A DNA stretch of 64,000 bases. Source: Parasulfitobacter algicola. Its GTDB lineage: Bacteria > Pseudomonadota > Alphaproteobacteria > Rhodobacterales > Rhodobacteraceae. Both the position numbers and the translations under genes were made by a program. Below are positions 53,308 through 62,059 of the stretch, piece by piece. The notes beneath the pieces were generated by a model, which was not told the origin of the DNA, searched no databases, and saw only the letters and a program-made list of their open reading frames with translations. Where the stretch lies: positions 124,001 to 188,000 of the forward strand of contig NZ_JABUFE010000006.1 in NCBI RefSeq assembly GCF_013315265.1, written 5' to 3'. Within the stretch, counting starts at the first letter, position 1. Every line of letters begins with the position of its first letter.

Positions 53308-54108
53308 ATGCCACATTTGATCTTTGTTCCTGTTCCGAATGCAGAAAAATACCCCAATCGACCTTTGACAATTGGCGAAAAGCAGATGGTCAAAAGCGTT
53401 TTTGGGGCAGAAAAATTTAAATATGATGAAATCGTTATCTTGAACCGCCCGCATTGGAGGTTGATTCACATAATCAAAAAAAGAAAATTTCTATCTGTCG
53501 CTCACGTCGTCGGCACCAAAATGTTCATGTCCAATAAATCGCAAACGAAATATGAAAAAGACTATAGCCTTGTGGGTGTAAGCCTCGCAGACAAATGCAC
53601 CTTTATGCACGAGATGACTCATATCTGGCAGCATCAGTTGGGCAAAGGACGCTATAACGCATTAACGCAAAAGCAAATGAACAATATTCTGCATGAAAAA
53701 GACCCACTTCTTGAAAAATATTCTTTGAATGAGATCACCGAAGAAGAAGTTCTTGAAAGTCGTAGAAAATACGACTCGATTTCAAACTTGGGGAAAATCC
53801 CTCACAACCCACCGATTTCAGCTGTTATCGCGTCACGTCACCACGCAAAGGAAAAGGGGATCACACAAGAAGAAATGTGCGATTTCTGGGATAAAAACGC
53901 CGAATATGATTATCTGCGACCAAGTGCGGTCGATTTGAACTTCTACGAATTGAACGTTGAACAACAAGCCAACTTAATCGGGAATTATTACTATATAAAG
54001 CATTGCCCTAAAGAGGATTATAATCCGAACGCCAAAAACTCTATCACATGGCGAAAACTAAAGCCTATTGAATACTACGAAAAGATGATCCCCTTTCTTC
54101 CCAAATAG
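53308..54108 (+). CDS. Putative HExxH metallopeptidase-like protein
   Basis: The 266-residue product has a zincin-type motif HEMTHIWQHQLG near residue 100 (HExxH in HEMTH), preceded by VSLADKCTFM. A Trp-Gln after HExxH is seen in 'HEMTHVWQ' proteins near secretion or toxin genes, but the rest of the sequence is not recognisable. It is charged, with many Lys and Asn residues, and more AT-rich than the neighbours. The first ATG at 53302 abuts GGAG; the second at 53308, with a 6-nt gap from GGAG, is preferred. It has its own start after a terminator and splits the symporter gene from the CBS/DUF294 gene, a likely insertion. No signal peptide is seen. Confidence 0.6.
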   Translation: MPHLIFVPVPNAEKYPNRPLTIGEKQMVKSVFGAEKFKYDEIVILNRPHWRLIHIIKKRKFLSVAHVVGTKMFMSNKSQTKYEKDYSLVGVSLADKCTFMHEMTHIWQHQLGKGRYNALTQKQMNNILHEKDPLLEKYSLNEITEEEVLESRRKYDSISNLGKIPHNPPISAVIASRHHAKEKGITQEEMCDFWDKNAEYDYLRPSAVDLNFYELNVEQQANLIGNYYYIKHCPKEDYNPNAKNSITWRKLKPIEYYEKMIPFLPK

Positions 54109-54185
54109 CGATCAAGGACATCATAACGGGTTTTCATTATTGTGTTGTGTCCTCATACTGAGTTTGAGTGATTTGATGGTGACCG

Positions 54186-56006
54186 ATGCCCCTGCCCCCT
54201 GATGCGATTATCGATTTCCTTGGCAACATGCAGCCCTATGATCGGCTGCCAATTGCCGCGCTGACTGATATCGCCAATAAAATGGATTGCGTGCATGCCG
54301 ACAGCGGCGCCGATATCTATGTCGCAGGACAGAAACAGACCGGGCTTTTCGTTGTGTTCAAAGGCCAGATTTCTGTCACCGATCTGAACGGCGTACAGAT
54401 TTCAACCCTTGGGGCGCGGAACACATTTGGCGAACGCGGGCTGATGAAAGACGGCGTCGCCGTGACGTCCGCCAAGGCCATAGAAGACAGCACATTATTC
54501 CATCTGCCCGCCACCGATTTTGCGCAGCTTATGGATGATCACGCCCCGTTTCGCCGGTTTTTCACGCGTACGCGCCAGGCTGAACCTGTTCAGAACGATC
54601 TTGCCACGATCCGCGTTGACACGATCATGGCGACAAACCCTGTCACCTGCACGCCTGACACTACGATCCAGCAGGCAGCTGTATTGATGCGCGATCGTCG
54701 AATTTCTTGTCTGTGCGTCATGGAAAATGGCCTGCAAGGTATATTGACTGTTCGTGATCTGACCAATCGTGCGCTGGCAGATGCGTTACCGCTGGATACA
54801 CCGGTCAGCGAAATCATGACATCACACCCCATCACCCTGCCCGCCAGTGCAATTGGGTCAGATGTGCTGAATGCGATGATGGAACGCAATCTGGGACACC
54901 TGCCTATCTTGCAGGGCGATGATCTGGTGGGTATCGTCACGCAAACGGATCTGACCCGGTTTCAGGCGTCATCCTCGGCGCAATTCGTTCAAGACATCGC
55001 AAATGCCAACAGTGCCGATGATTTGGCTAAGGTCACAGCGAAAATTCCAAAATTGCTGGTGCAACTGGTTGCTGCGGGAAACCGCCATGAAATCGTCACC
55101 CGGCTGATCACCGACATTGCAGACGCTGCCACCCGCCGCCTGCTGACGCTTGCCCATGATCACCTTGGCCCCGCGCCCGTGCCCTATCTTTGGCTGGCGT
55201 GCGGCAGTCAGGGGCGACAAGAACAAACAGGCGTATCAGATCAGGACAATTGCCTGTTTTTGCATGATGATGCCAGCGATAATGATTTGATCTATTTCGA
55301 TGCGCTTGCAAAATATGTTTGCGACGGGTTGGACAAGTGCGGGTATGTCTATTGCCCGGGCGATATGATGGCCACAAATCCACGCTGGCGGCAGCGCGTC
55401 ACAACATGGCGCAACTATTTCACGGGCTGGATCGCAACACCCAATCCCGAAGCCCAAATGCTGGCATCGGTCATGTTCGATCTGAGGCCCATAGGCGGCG
55501 ATCACAGCCTGTTTGAAAACCTGCAGGCCGAAACGCTGCAAATGGCTGCCAATAATTCGATTTTTATTGCGCATATGGCGTCGAATTCCCTGAAACATAC
55601 ACCGCCACTTGGTCTGCTTCGGGGGTTTGCGACAATCCGGTCGGGCGAACATAAAAATCGCCTGGACATGAAGCACAACGGCGTGGTGCCGATTGTCGAT
55701 CTGGGCCGGATGTATGCACTGCAAGGAAAGTTGACAGCTGTCAACACGCGCGCACGACTTGAAGCGGCGCGAGATGCGGAAACGATCAGCAAAAGTGGAG
55801 CGCGCGATCTGCTGGATGCCTATGATTTGATCGCCCAAACGCGTCTGGATCATCAAAGTACGCGGATCAAAGCCGGCGAAAATCCAAACAATTTCCTGCG
55901 TTTGGGAAATCTGTCTGATTTTGAGCGAAGTCATCTGCGAAACGCTTTTGTTGTGGTAAGAACAATGCAGTCCGCCCTTGGACAAGGACGTGGTATGTTG
56001 GGATAA
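54186..56006 (+). CDS. cNMP-binding/CBS/DUF294 nucleotidyltransferase-like signalling protein
   Basis: The 606-residue protein combines three modules. A cyclic-nucleotide-binding-like domain (about 15-130) has GLFVVFKGQISV and TFGERGLM. Two CBS domains follow (about 145-270: VDTIMATNPVTCTPD, VSEIMTSHPITLPAS). The DUF294 region (about 300-420) has the nucleotidyltransferase motif GSQGRQEQTGVSDQDNCLF, whose Asp residues resemble GlnD-type active sites, and a DUF294 C-terminal domain lies about 460-600. The combination suggests nucleotide or energy-state sensing and regulation of a partner. The usual neighbours in proteobacteria are an acetate-type symporter and the DnaQ-like protein. Both are here, although the HExxH gene lies between it and the symporter gene. 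Confidence 0.88.
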   Translation: MPLPPDAIIDFLGNMQPYDRLPIAALTDIANKMDCVHADSGADIYVAGQKQTGLFVVFKGQISVTDLNGVQISTLGARNTFGERGLMKDGVAVTSAKAIEDSTLFHLPATDFAQLMDDHAPFRRFFTRTRQAEPVQNDLATIRVDTIMATNPVTCTPDTTIQQAAVLMRDRRISCLCVMENGLQGILTVRDLTNRALADALPLDTPVSEIMTSHPITLPASAIGSDVLNAMMERNLGHLPILQGDDLVGIVTQTDLTRFQASSSAQFVQDIANANSADDLAKVTAKIPKLLVQLVAAGNRHEIVTRLITDIADAATRRLLTLAHDHLGPAPVPYLWLACGSQGRQEQTGVSDQDNCLFLHDDASDNDLIYFDALAKYVCDGLDKCGYVYCPGDMMATNPRWRQRVTTWRNYFTGWIATPNPEAQMLASVMFDLRPIGGDHSLFENLQAETLQMAANNSIFIAHMASNSLKHTPPLGLLRGFATIRSGEHKNRLDMKHNGVVPIVDLGRMYALQGKLTAVNTRARLEAARDAETISKSGARDLLDAYDLIAQTRLDHQSTRIKAGENPNNFLRLGNLSDFERSHLRNAFVVVRTMQSALGQGRGMLG

Positions 56007-56055
56007 CAAGACGTGCAGCCCGCACAGAACGGGCGCACGACTGGGAGGATACGTT

Positions 56056-56577
56056 ATGTTTTTTGAACTGATCGGCACCTTTGCTGCAGGGTTCGCAGCC
56101 GCAGGTTTGGTTTTGATTCTGAACCGCGTCTTTGCAGGGCGCTTGCCGAAATGGCTGATGCCGGTTGTGGCAGGCGTTGCGATGCTTGCGACGACAATCA
56201 GTAATGAATACGGTTGGTATGCGCGTGCACAAAACAATCTACCAGATGGTATTGTTGTCGCACAAACCATTGAAAGTCAGGCATTTTACCGTCCATGGAC
56301 CTATGTAAAACCCTATGTCAGCCGGTTTGTCGCCGTCGATCATGCCTCGATCCGTAAAAATGAATCTGTACCGGATCAGCGCATCGTTAATTTGATATTT
56401 TATGGTCGGTGGGCCCCCGTACAACAGGTGCCTGTGGTTTTTGATTGCGCAACCGCGCGGCGGGCGGATGTCGGCGACGGCATGCAATTTGGGCCTGAAG
56501 GACAGATCATCAATGTTGATTGGATCGGACTAGAGGACGACAATCCCGTATTGAAAACCGCCTGTGCCGGGGCATGA
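56056..56577 (+). CDS. Membrane-anchored protein of the DUF294 cluster
   Basis: The 173-residue product has one to two membrane segments near the N-terminus (about 5-25 and 36-52: VLILNRVFAGRLPKWLMPVVAGVAML) and a soluble remainder of about 120 residues. That part includes GWYARAQNNLPDGIVVAQT and DWIGLEDDNPVLKTAC. I do not recognise a domain. ATG 56056 follows GGGAGGAT; the frame extends upstream but without support. It lies between the DUF294 gene (49 bp upstream) and the PAS-exonuclease gene (3 bp downstream), so it is in the same unit, and its product may be the membrane-side partner of both. Confidence 0.65.
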   Translation: MFFELIGTFAAGFAAAGLVLILNRVFAGRLPKWLMPVVAGVAMLATTISNEYGWYARAQNNLPDGIVVAQTIESQAFYRPWTYVKPYVSRFVAVDHASIRKNESVPDQRIVNLIFYGRWAPVQQVPVVFDCATARRADVGDGMQFGPEGQIINVDWIGLEDDNPVLKTACAGA

Positions 56578-56580
56578 CAG

Positions 56581-58002
56581 ATGACCAACCTTAGCCTGCG
56601 TCTTCGAATATTCTTATTTTTCTGCTTTCTGGCTGTGGCCAGCATTATGGCAGCCAGCGTTGCGGCCTGGGTCGGATATGGCCGCAGTGACGCACCACAG
56701 GCCGCTTCCGCGTTTGTTTTTACCGCTCTTTTCAGCAGTCTTTTATCGGTCATGGCAACCGCTGGCATCTGGCTTTTGTTTGATGAAAATGTTGCCAAAC
56801 CCATCGAACGTATTGCAGCCGATCTTCGCGCACGAGCCCACGCCAATATTAACCAGGATATCGATGCCGAAGCCGCAAAATATCTGGGTGATCTGGCCCC
56901 TGCCGCACAGGCAATGACCGCGCAGCTTAGTACCGCCACGATGGATACGGCACAGACAATAGCGGAAAAAACAGCATCGCTGCAATCGGAAAAAGAACGC
57001 CTGACCGCGATCCTGTCTGACATTCCAATTGCAGTGATATTGGTTAATCCAGAACACCAGATAGTGCTGTATGACGGTCAAGCATCGGATTTGTTATCAT
57101 TCGAAGGTCCCGCACGCCTGAACGCATATCTTTTCGATTATCTTGAGGCTGGCGGCATAAAATCTGCCCTGAAAACCCTGCGCAATAATGATCTGCCCCG
57201 CATCACATTCACCGCATTGTCACGATCAGGGCGCAGTTATGATGCTGTCATCCGCCCCATGGGCGGTGACGCAGGCTATATGATCACACTTGAACCCCAA
57301 GAGGATGTCACCCAGGATCTTGCCCCCCACGCCGAACGACCGCTGGTCTATGATTTCAGTTTGATTGAGCGTCAAAAACGATGTGATCTTCATGACAAGC
57401 CATTGAACGATCTGTGTTTTGTGGTGTTCGATACAGAAACCACCGGTCTTTTACCCCATAAGGATGAGATCGTTCAGATCGGGGCTGTACGCATGTTGCG
57501 GGGTCACATGATCGAAGGTGAAAGCTTTGAAATCTTGGTCAATCCGGGTCGTAAAATTCCGGAAAGTTCGACCAAGGTCCATGGGATCACCAACGCGATG
57601 GTGACCGACGCCCCTGCAATTGATCAGGCAGGTGCCTCTTTTCATCACTTTGCGCGCGACGCCGTTCTGGTGGCGCATAACGCGCCTTTCGACATGGCGT
57701 TTTTGCATCGCCATAAAAAGAGGATTGGATTAACTTTTGATCATCCGGTGCTGGATACTGTTTTATTGTCTGCCGTCCTGTTTGGCGGATCATCGACCCA
57801 CACTTTAGACGCGCTTGGCGATCGTCTTGGTGTTCGAATTCCGGCCCACCTGCGCCATACGGCCATGGGTGATGCCGTCGCAACCGCGCAAGTCATGGAA
57901 AAAATGCTGCCCATGCTGATCGCACGCGGATTTATCACGTTCGGCGACGTTCTGAATGAAGTGCGCAAGCATCAACGGATCGTAGAAGATCTGAACGCCT
58001 GA
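56581..58002 (+). CDS. Membrane-anchored PAS and DnaQ-type 3'-5' exonuclease
   Basis: The 473-residue protein has two membrane segments (about 8-30 and 45-67) and a HAMP-like stretch with coiled coil (about 70-140). A PAS-like sensor region follows (about 143-250, with SDIPIAVILVNPEHQIVLYDG), and then an RNase T/DnaQ exonuclease domain (about 280-465). The DEDDh residues are visible: Asp and Glu in FDTETTG, Asp in NAPFDMAFL, and His and Asp in HTAMGDAVA. It is a sensor-coupled nuclease rather than the polymerase proofreader, which lacks the sensor part. The 3-bp gap to the preceding gene and the DUF294 gene nearby point to a single signalling unit. Its substrate is unknown. Confidence 0.85.
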   Translation: MTNLSLRLRIFLFFCFLAVASIMAASVAAWVGYGRSDAPQAASAFVFTALFSSLLSVMATAGIWLLFDENVAKPIERIAADLRARAHANINQDIDAEAAKYLGDLAPAAQAMTAQLSTATMDTAQTIAEKTASLQSEKERLTAILSDIPIAVILVNPEHQIVLYDGQASDLLSFEGPARLNAYLFDYLEAGGIKSALKTLRNNDLPRITFTALSRSGRSYDAVIRPMGGDAGYMITLEPQEDVTQDLAPHAERPLVYDFSLIERQKRCDLHDKPLNDLCFVVFDTETTGLLPHKDEIVQIGAVRMLRGHMIEGESFEILVNPGRKIPESSTKVHGITNAMVTDAPAIDQAGASFHHFARDAVLVAHNAPFDMAFLHRHKKRIGLTFDHPVLDTVLLSAVLFGGSSTHTLDALGDRLGVRIPAHLRHTAMGDAVATAQVMEKMLPMLIARGFITFGDVLNEVRKHQRIVEDLNA

Positions 58003-58026
58003 CTTTTCAGCCGTCAGAAACCGCGC

Positions 58027-58461
58027 TTAACTTAAATTAAAATCCTGCATCCAGCCCATGAGCCGCTTTTGGTTGACGCCCATGTCAGATTGTCCAAATC
58101 GCAAACGACTGTTAATGATCAGAATAGTGCCTTCCGCAACGGTCTGTGCCTCGACCGTTGTGTAATCAGGAAACCCCATCAGCAAAGATCGCGTAACATA
58201 GGTCACCATGCCCTGATCTGTCGTTCCAGCCAAACGGGTTGTGCGGGGCGTTTCCATGATAATGCGGTCCATTTCAACCAATGCATCCTGGGGTGCAGCA
58301 TCGATAAACATCACCTTGGCAAACCCGCCTTCGCTGGCATGATCACCGGGCACCATAGGATAGGACGACGTATGCCATTTGGCTTCTTCAGACGGCGCAA
58401 ATCGAATATAAAGCAAGCCGCATGCAATAAGCACAATCACCAGAAGAAAAACGATTTTCAT
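58027..58461 (-). CDS. DUF1499 domain protein
   Basis: The 144-residue product has an N-terminal membrane segment (IVFLLVIVLIACGLLYI) and then the DUF1499 core: DAAPQDALVEMDRIIMETP, TTRLAGTTDQGMVTYVTRS, MGFPDYTTVEAQ, and the tail TLIINSRLRFGQSDMGVN-like ILIINSRLRFGQSDMG. DUF1499 proteins are periplasmic or membrane-anchored and of unknown function. The start at ATG 58461 is preferred over the GTG-like extension because of the membrane segment. It is convergent with the exonuclease gene, with 24 bp between stops. Confidence 0.85.
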   Translation of the reverse strand: MKIVFLLVIVLIACGLLYIRFAPSEEAKWHTSSYPMVPGDHASEGGFAKVMFIDAAPQDALVEMDRIIMETPRTTRLAGTTDQGMVTYVTRSLLMGFPDYTTVEAQTVAEGTILIINSRLRFGQSDMGVNQKRLMGWMQDFNLS

Positions 58462-58546
58462 ATCCCTGTCCCTGCTCAAGTTCGTATTAGTCGGAAACGC
58501 TTGTGTTTCATATGGTGATGTATGCGCCGGAAACCACCCTTAGTGA

Positions 58547-59539
58547 TTAGAGTTTATTCTGGCGTTTATTCCACAGCATCAGGCACATAATTTCGGTCGC
58601 GATGTGGGCCCCGGCAATCGCTGTGGCGCCGGTCGTGTCAAAGGGGGGCGACACTTCGACAACATCGCCGCCTACAACATGGATACCGGCAAGATCACGC
58701 AAAATGATAGCTACCTGCCCGCTGGACAAACCACCCCACACCGGTGTGCCAGTGCCAGGGGCAAAGGCAGGGTCAAGGCAATCAATGTCAAAGGTCAGAT
58801 ATGTTTGATGATCGCCCAAAATATTTTTTATCTTTTGTGCCGTGGCGACTGGGCCGCTTTCGTGGACCTCACGGGCATCAATGATATTTACGCCAAGGGT
58901 ATCATCATTTGTTGTGCGAATACCAACCTGAACCGACCGCGCCGGGTCGATCAACCCTTCTTTCACCGCTTTATAGAACATGGTGCCGTGATCGATCCGG
59001 TCCATATCATCATCTCGCCATGTATCCGAATGTGCATCAAACTGCAGCAAAGACAGGGGGCCGTACCGGTCGGCATAGGCGCGCAGGATCGGAAAGGAAA
59101 TATAGTGATCCCCCCCAAGCACAAGCGACCCTGCATCTGCATCCAGAATGGTTTTGACATGTGTGGTCAGCGCGGCCGGAAAATCTGAAATGCGGGCATA
59201 GTCAAAGGCCAGATCACCGTAATCCACAACGCTGAAGTCACTCAGCGGATCGAACCCCCAGCCATAGGGTGGGTCATAGGGCTGCAAGCTGCTGGCCTCG
59301 CGGATGGCACGTGGGCCAAGCCGTGTGCCGGGTCGGTTCGTGACGGCCTGATCAAAAGGCACGCCTGTAACTGCAATATCAACGTCTGTCAGATCCTTGG
59401 TATAGGTGCGCCGCAGGAATGAGGTCACGCCACCAAACGTGTTTTCAAAAGCTAACCCCTTGGTCCCCTTGCGGGTAATGGCCGTATCAACCTGGGTCTT
59501 TGCGTCTTCTAAGGCCATTCGGCGGTCCGTTCTGTTCAT
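58547..59539 (-). CDS. speB: Agmatinase
   Basis: Agmatinase hydrolyses agmatine to putrescine and urea and belongs to the ureohydrolase family. The 330-residue product has the binuclear manganese ligands in VLGGDHYIS, LLQFDAHSDTW and LTFDIDCLDPAFAPG. It also has VDYGDLAFD and the C-terminal GGDVVEVSPPFD. A related guanidinobutyrase or other ureohydrolase cannot be excluded from sequence alone. ATG 59539 or ATG 59518 may be the start; neither has a strong ribosome-binding site. It is 85 bp upstream of the DUF1499 gene and 117 bp from creA. Confidence 0.85.
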   Translation of the reverse strand: MNRTDRRMALEDAKTQVDTAITRKGTKGLAFENTFGGVTSFLRRTYTKDLTDVDIAVTGVPFDQAVTNRPGTRLGPRAIREASSLQPYDPPYGWGFDPLSDFSVVDYGDLAFDYARISDFPAALTTHVKTILDADAGSLVLGGDHYISFPILRAYADRYGPLSLLQFDAHSDTWRDDDMDRIDHGTMFYKAVKEGLIDPARSVQVGIRTTNDDTLGVNIIDAREVHESGPVATAQKIKNILGDHQTYLTFDIDCLDPAFAPGTGTPVWGGLSSGQVAIILRDLAGIHVVGGDVVEVSPPFDTTGATAIAGAHIATEIMCLMLWNKRQNKL

Positions 59540-59656
59540 AATTAAGACAGCTTGCTTAGCTTGAGATCATATGTTGATCGCATTCAAAGCGCCATGTGTT
59601 TTGCATTCCGACCGGATCATCGATGTCTTATGAGATTTCCAGTCCTGATTTACCAA

Positions 59657-60121
59657 TCACTCAGGCTGATACAACGGAATAGTAGAGATCGACATTTTAG
59701 CCGAAGCATTCTGAATATCTCGTGCGTGCGAAATATAGATCAGTGTTTGATTTTGTTCATCCATGATCCGTTTTATCTTCAGTGACTTCCAGATAATCGA
59801 CCGACGTTCTGAAAAAACGGATTCCCCTTCGTCGGACATATCAATATCGCCTAATGTGATCGGTCCGGTTTGGCGGCAGGCAATTGAAGAATTCGACGGA
59901 TCTTCGAACCAGTTGCCTTTTTGAAGCCTGTCAATAAGTCCCCGTTCAAAATAGGCTATATGACACGTCACGCCATCTACCTTGGGGTCCTGAAACGCTT
60001 CGATAATAATGTCATTACCCAACCAATCGACGTCAACGTTCCCAATCTTTTCTGCCGCAGCAGATGACGCGAATAGCGCCGATAAACATACTACTGCAGC
60101 CTTAATTACACCAGACATCAT
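59657..60121 (-). CDS. creA: CreA family periplasmic protein
   Basis: The 154-residue product matches E. coli CreA as I remember it: signal peptide (MMSGVIKAAVVCLSALFASSAAA), then IGNVDVDWLGNDIIIEAFQDP, DPKVDGVTCHIAYFERG, SSIACRQTGPITLGDI, FSERRSIIWKSLKIKRI and NQTLIYISHAR. CreA is a conserved periplasmic protein of unknown role. In E. coli it lies beside the CreBC regulators; no such genes are found here. Two Cys (VTCHI and IACRQ) probably form a disulfide. Confidence 0.9.
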   Translation of the reverse strand: MMSGVIKAAVVCLSALFASSAAAEKIGNVDVDWLGNDIIIEAFQDPKVDGVTCHIAYFERGLIDRLQKGNWFEDPSNSSIACRQTGPITLGDIDMSDEGESVFSERRSIIWKSLKIKRIMDEQNQTLIYISHARDIQNASAKMSISTIPLYQPE

Positions 60122-60384
60122 ATTTTCCTTTGGTTGCCCAATCTGTTTAACGAACCAAAGCGATTATAGTTTCAGTGCCTTTGTCATTAAGCTGCATTTT
60201 TCATTCCGCTTTAGGCAAAATTACCTCAACTCTTTCTAAAATCTGCAGAATTTCCAAAGCGTTGGAACTATTTTCACCCGCGCTGAGTTTGCCAATCAGC
60301 AGTTGAATGTAACAACGGCATCCGGTGGAAAGCGAACGTCGATCGGGTACAGCAATCTTACTGTTCGCATACGGGAGCTATATC

Positions 60385-60459
60385 ATGAACGGAATTATTT
60401 ATCTTGTTGGCCTAGTCGTCGTCGTATTGTTCATCCTTTCAGTCCTTGGACTACGGTGA
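60385..60459 (+). CDS. 24-residue single-membrane-segment peptide
   Basis: This short frame encodes MNGIIYLVGLVVVVLFIL followed by SVLGLR, a single hydrophobic helix. GGGAG sits 8 bp before ATG 60385, and the stop is 5 bp before the next gene's ATG at 60465, so it is likely translated and coupled to it. Too short for usual gene finders. The hydrophobic core and basic end fit a small membrane peptide; I recall similar short genes before membrane-protein genes in Rhodobacterales. The function is unknown, possibly regulating the neighbour. Confidence 0.65.
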   Translation: MNGIIYLVGLVVVVLFILSVLGLR

Positions 60460-60464
60460 ACCCC

Positions 60465-61085
60465 ATGGCAGATGAAATTGAAACAGCCGAAGTGGCATTT
60501 ACGGGTACGTCACGACCCGGCATGGCCTATCTTGAATGGGGCGCGATCTTTGGCGGCATTGCGGTGGCATGTGCGATTTCAGTCGTCTTGATGAACTTTG
60601 GGGCCGCTGTTGGCCTGAATGTTGGAAATCCACTTTTGGCTGATGGATCAGCGTCTTGGAATGTGCTTGTGGCCGGCCTTTGGGTTATTGTCGTATCAAT
60701 CTCGGCGGCGTCTGCGGGCGGTTATTTGTCTGGTCGCATGCGGTCACGCCGCGATGATGCGCTTGAGTCCGAAGTCGAAGTTCGGGACGGCACACATGGG
60801 CTTGTCGTATGGGCCGGATCAACACTTATTGTGGCTGCAATTGCTGGCGTATCTGCGTTGGCAGGTGCATTCGTTGCAGCTGTCGACACGAATGGGTTTG
60901 AAGTAACAGAGCAAACTGTGCGTTTTACGAAAAACTCATCTATTATCTTTGCTTTTGCCACAGCCGCAGGCCCAGCCTTGGCTGCAGCAGCAGCATGGTT
61001 CTCAGGTATCTCAGGCGGGACACATCGCGATGGCGGTTTGTCTGTGCATGATGTCGTTCCAGTAATGTTACGCAAACGCAGCTAA
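60465..61085 (+). CDS. Multi-pass membrane protein of unknown family
   Basis: The 206-residue product has four predicted membrane segments (about 23-45, 66-86, 110-135 and 160-182). A charged loop (GRMRSRRDDALESEVEVRDGTHG) lies between the second and third. There is a Gly/Ala-rich helix AVACAISVVLMNFGAAVGLNVG. I start at ATG 60465. The longer frame to 60303 would overlap the 24-residue gene. Similar PhnA-like or 'YrzE-like' membrane proteins exist in alphaproteobacteria, but I cannot assign a family. A terminator follows at 61130. Confidence 0.65.
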   Translation: MADEIETAEVAFTGTSRPGMAYLEWGAIFGGIAVACAISVVLMNFGAAVGLNVGNPLLADGSASWNVLVAGLWVIVVSISAASAGGYLSGRMRSRRDDALESEVEVRDGTHGLVVWAGSTLIVAAIAGVSALAGAFVAAVDTNGFEVTEQTVRFTKNSSIIFAFATAAGPALAAAAAWFSGISGGTHRDGGLSVHDVVPVMLRKRS

Positions 61086-61129
61086 AACTGATCACATCTT
61101 GCGACTTTGTGATCAGATCAAACAATCAC

Positions 61130-61160
61130 GTTGACCGGTTAAACCCGGTCAACTTTTTTT
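61130..61160 (+). terminator. Rho-independent terminator
   Basis: GTTGACCGG and CCGGTCAAC form a 9-bp stem with a 6-nt loop and a T8 run. It lies 44 bp after the membrane-protein stop and 62 bp before the next start. Confidence 0.88.
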
Positions 61161-61222
61161 ACTTTACTGTCCCAATGGTTTGGCGTGCGATATAGATGAA
61201 ATACACAGCAAGGGGCAATCAC

Positions 61223-62059
61223 ATGACCAAATCACAGCAAGAAAAATTCGATAATTTTAAAGCATTGCATGACAATGGGCAGACTTTTGTAATCCCTAAT
61301 GCATGGGACGCAGGTTCGTCGCGTATTCTGACCCATCTGGGTTTCATTGCCCTTGCCACCACCAGCGCAGGTTATGCGTTTTCCATTGGTCGGCGGGATG
61401 CCATTGCAGGGCTTAGTCGTGATGAAATCCTGACCAACGCCAAGGCCATTGTCGATGCCACCGACCTGCCCGTTTCAGCGGATCTGGAAGATGGCTTTGG
61501 TAGCAGTCCCGACGCTTGCGCCGAAACGATCAGACAGGCCTGTGATATCGGTTTGGTGGGTGGGTCAATCGAAGATGCAAGTGGTGATCCTGACACCCCG
61601 ATCTTTGACATGGGACTTAGCGTAGACCGTATTCAGGCCGCTGTTGACGCCGCCAAAGATCGCCCCTTTCTGCTGACTGCGAGGGCCGAAAATTTCCTGT
61701 ATAGCCGCCCTGATCTGGATGATACGATCAAGCGGTTGCAAGCGTTTGAAAACGCTGGCGCAGATGTGCTTTACGCCCCGGGCCTGCCAGATCTGGATGC
61801 CATCAAAACTGTCTGCGCAGCCGTTAGCAAGCCCGTCAACGTCGTCATGGGGCTAAGCGGTGGTCTGCATTCTGTCGCGGATCTGGCAAAGGCTGGCGTC
61901 ACACGCATCAGCGTCGGCGGATCTTTTGCCCGTGCCGCATGGGCCGGCATGATCCGCGCCGCCGAAGAGGTGCGCGACCATGGGACCTTCACCTATGCCC
62001 AAGACGCCATCCCCGACGGTGTGATCAGCCAGATGATGTCGGATGAACGACGGCGATAG
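61223..62059 (+). CDS. PEP mutase/isocitrate lyase family enzyme
   Basis: The 278-residue product belongs to the ICL/PEPM family, TIM-barrel enzymes that make or break C-C or C-P bonds next to a carboxylate. Key sequences are FVIPNAWDAGSSRILTHLG, the metal-binding segment VSADLEDGFG with Asp and Glu, GLVGGSIEDASGD, TARAENFLY, and NVVMGLSGG. The catalytic KKCGH loop of isocitrate lyase is not present, so it is more like the PEP mutase or oxaloacetate hydrolase-type enzymes of unknown substrate common in bacteria. ATG 61223 follows AAGGGG. It appears monocistronic. Confidence 0.85.
   Translation: MTKSQQEKFDNFKALHDNGQTFVIPNAWDAGSSRILTHLGFIALATTSAGYAFSIGRRDAIAGLSRDEILTNAKAIVDATDLPVSADLEDGFGSSPDACAETIRQACDIGLVGGSIEDASGDPDTPIFDMGLSVDRIQAAVDAAKDRPFLLTARAENFLYSRPDLDDTIKRLQAFENAGADVLYAPGLPDLDAIKTVCAAVSKPVNVVMGLSGGLHSVADLAKAGVTRISVGGSFARAAWAGMIRAAEEVRDHGTFTYAQDAIPDGVISQMMSDERRR

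Noticed and set aside
55236-56270. 344-codon minus-strand frame opposite the DUF294 gene
   Set aside because: It lies antisense to a recognisable multi-domain protein and its product (Cys-, His- and Arg-rich, low-complexity) resembles no family.
60122-60384. Additional gene between creA and the 24-residue peptide
   Set aside because: Only short frames without start signals are present. The region probably holds the promoters of the two divergent units.
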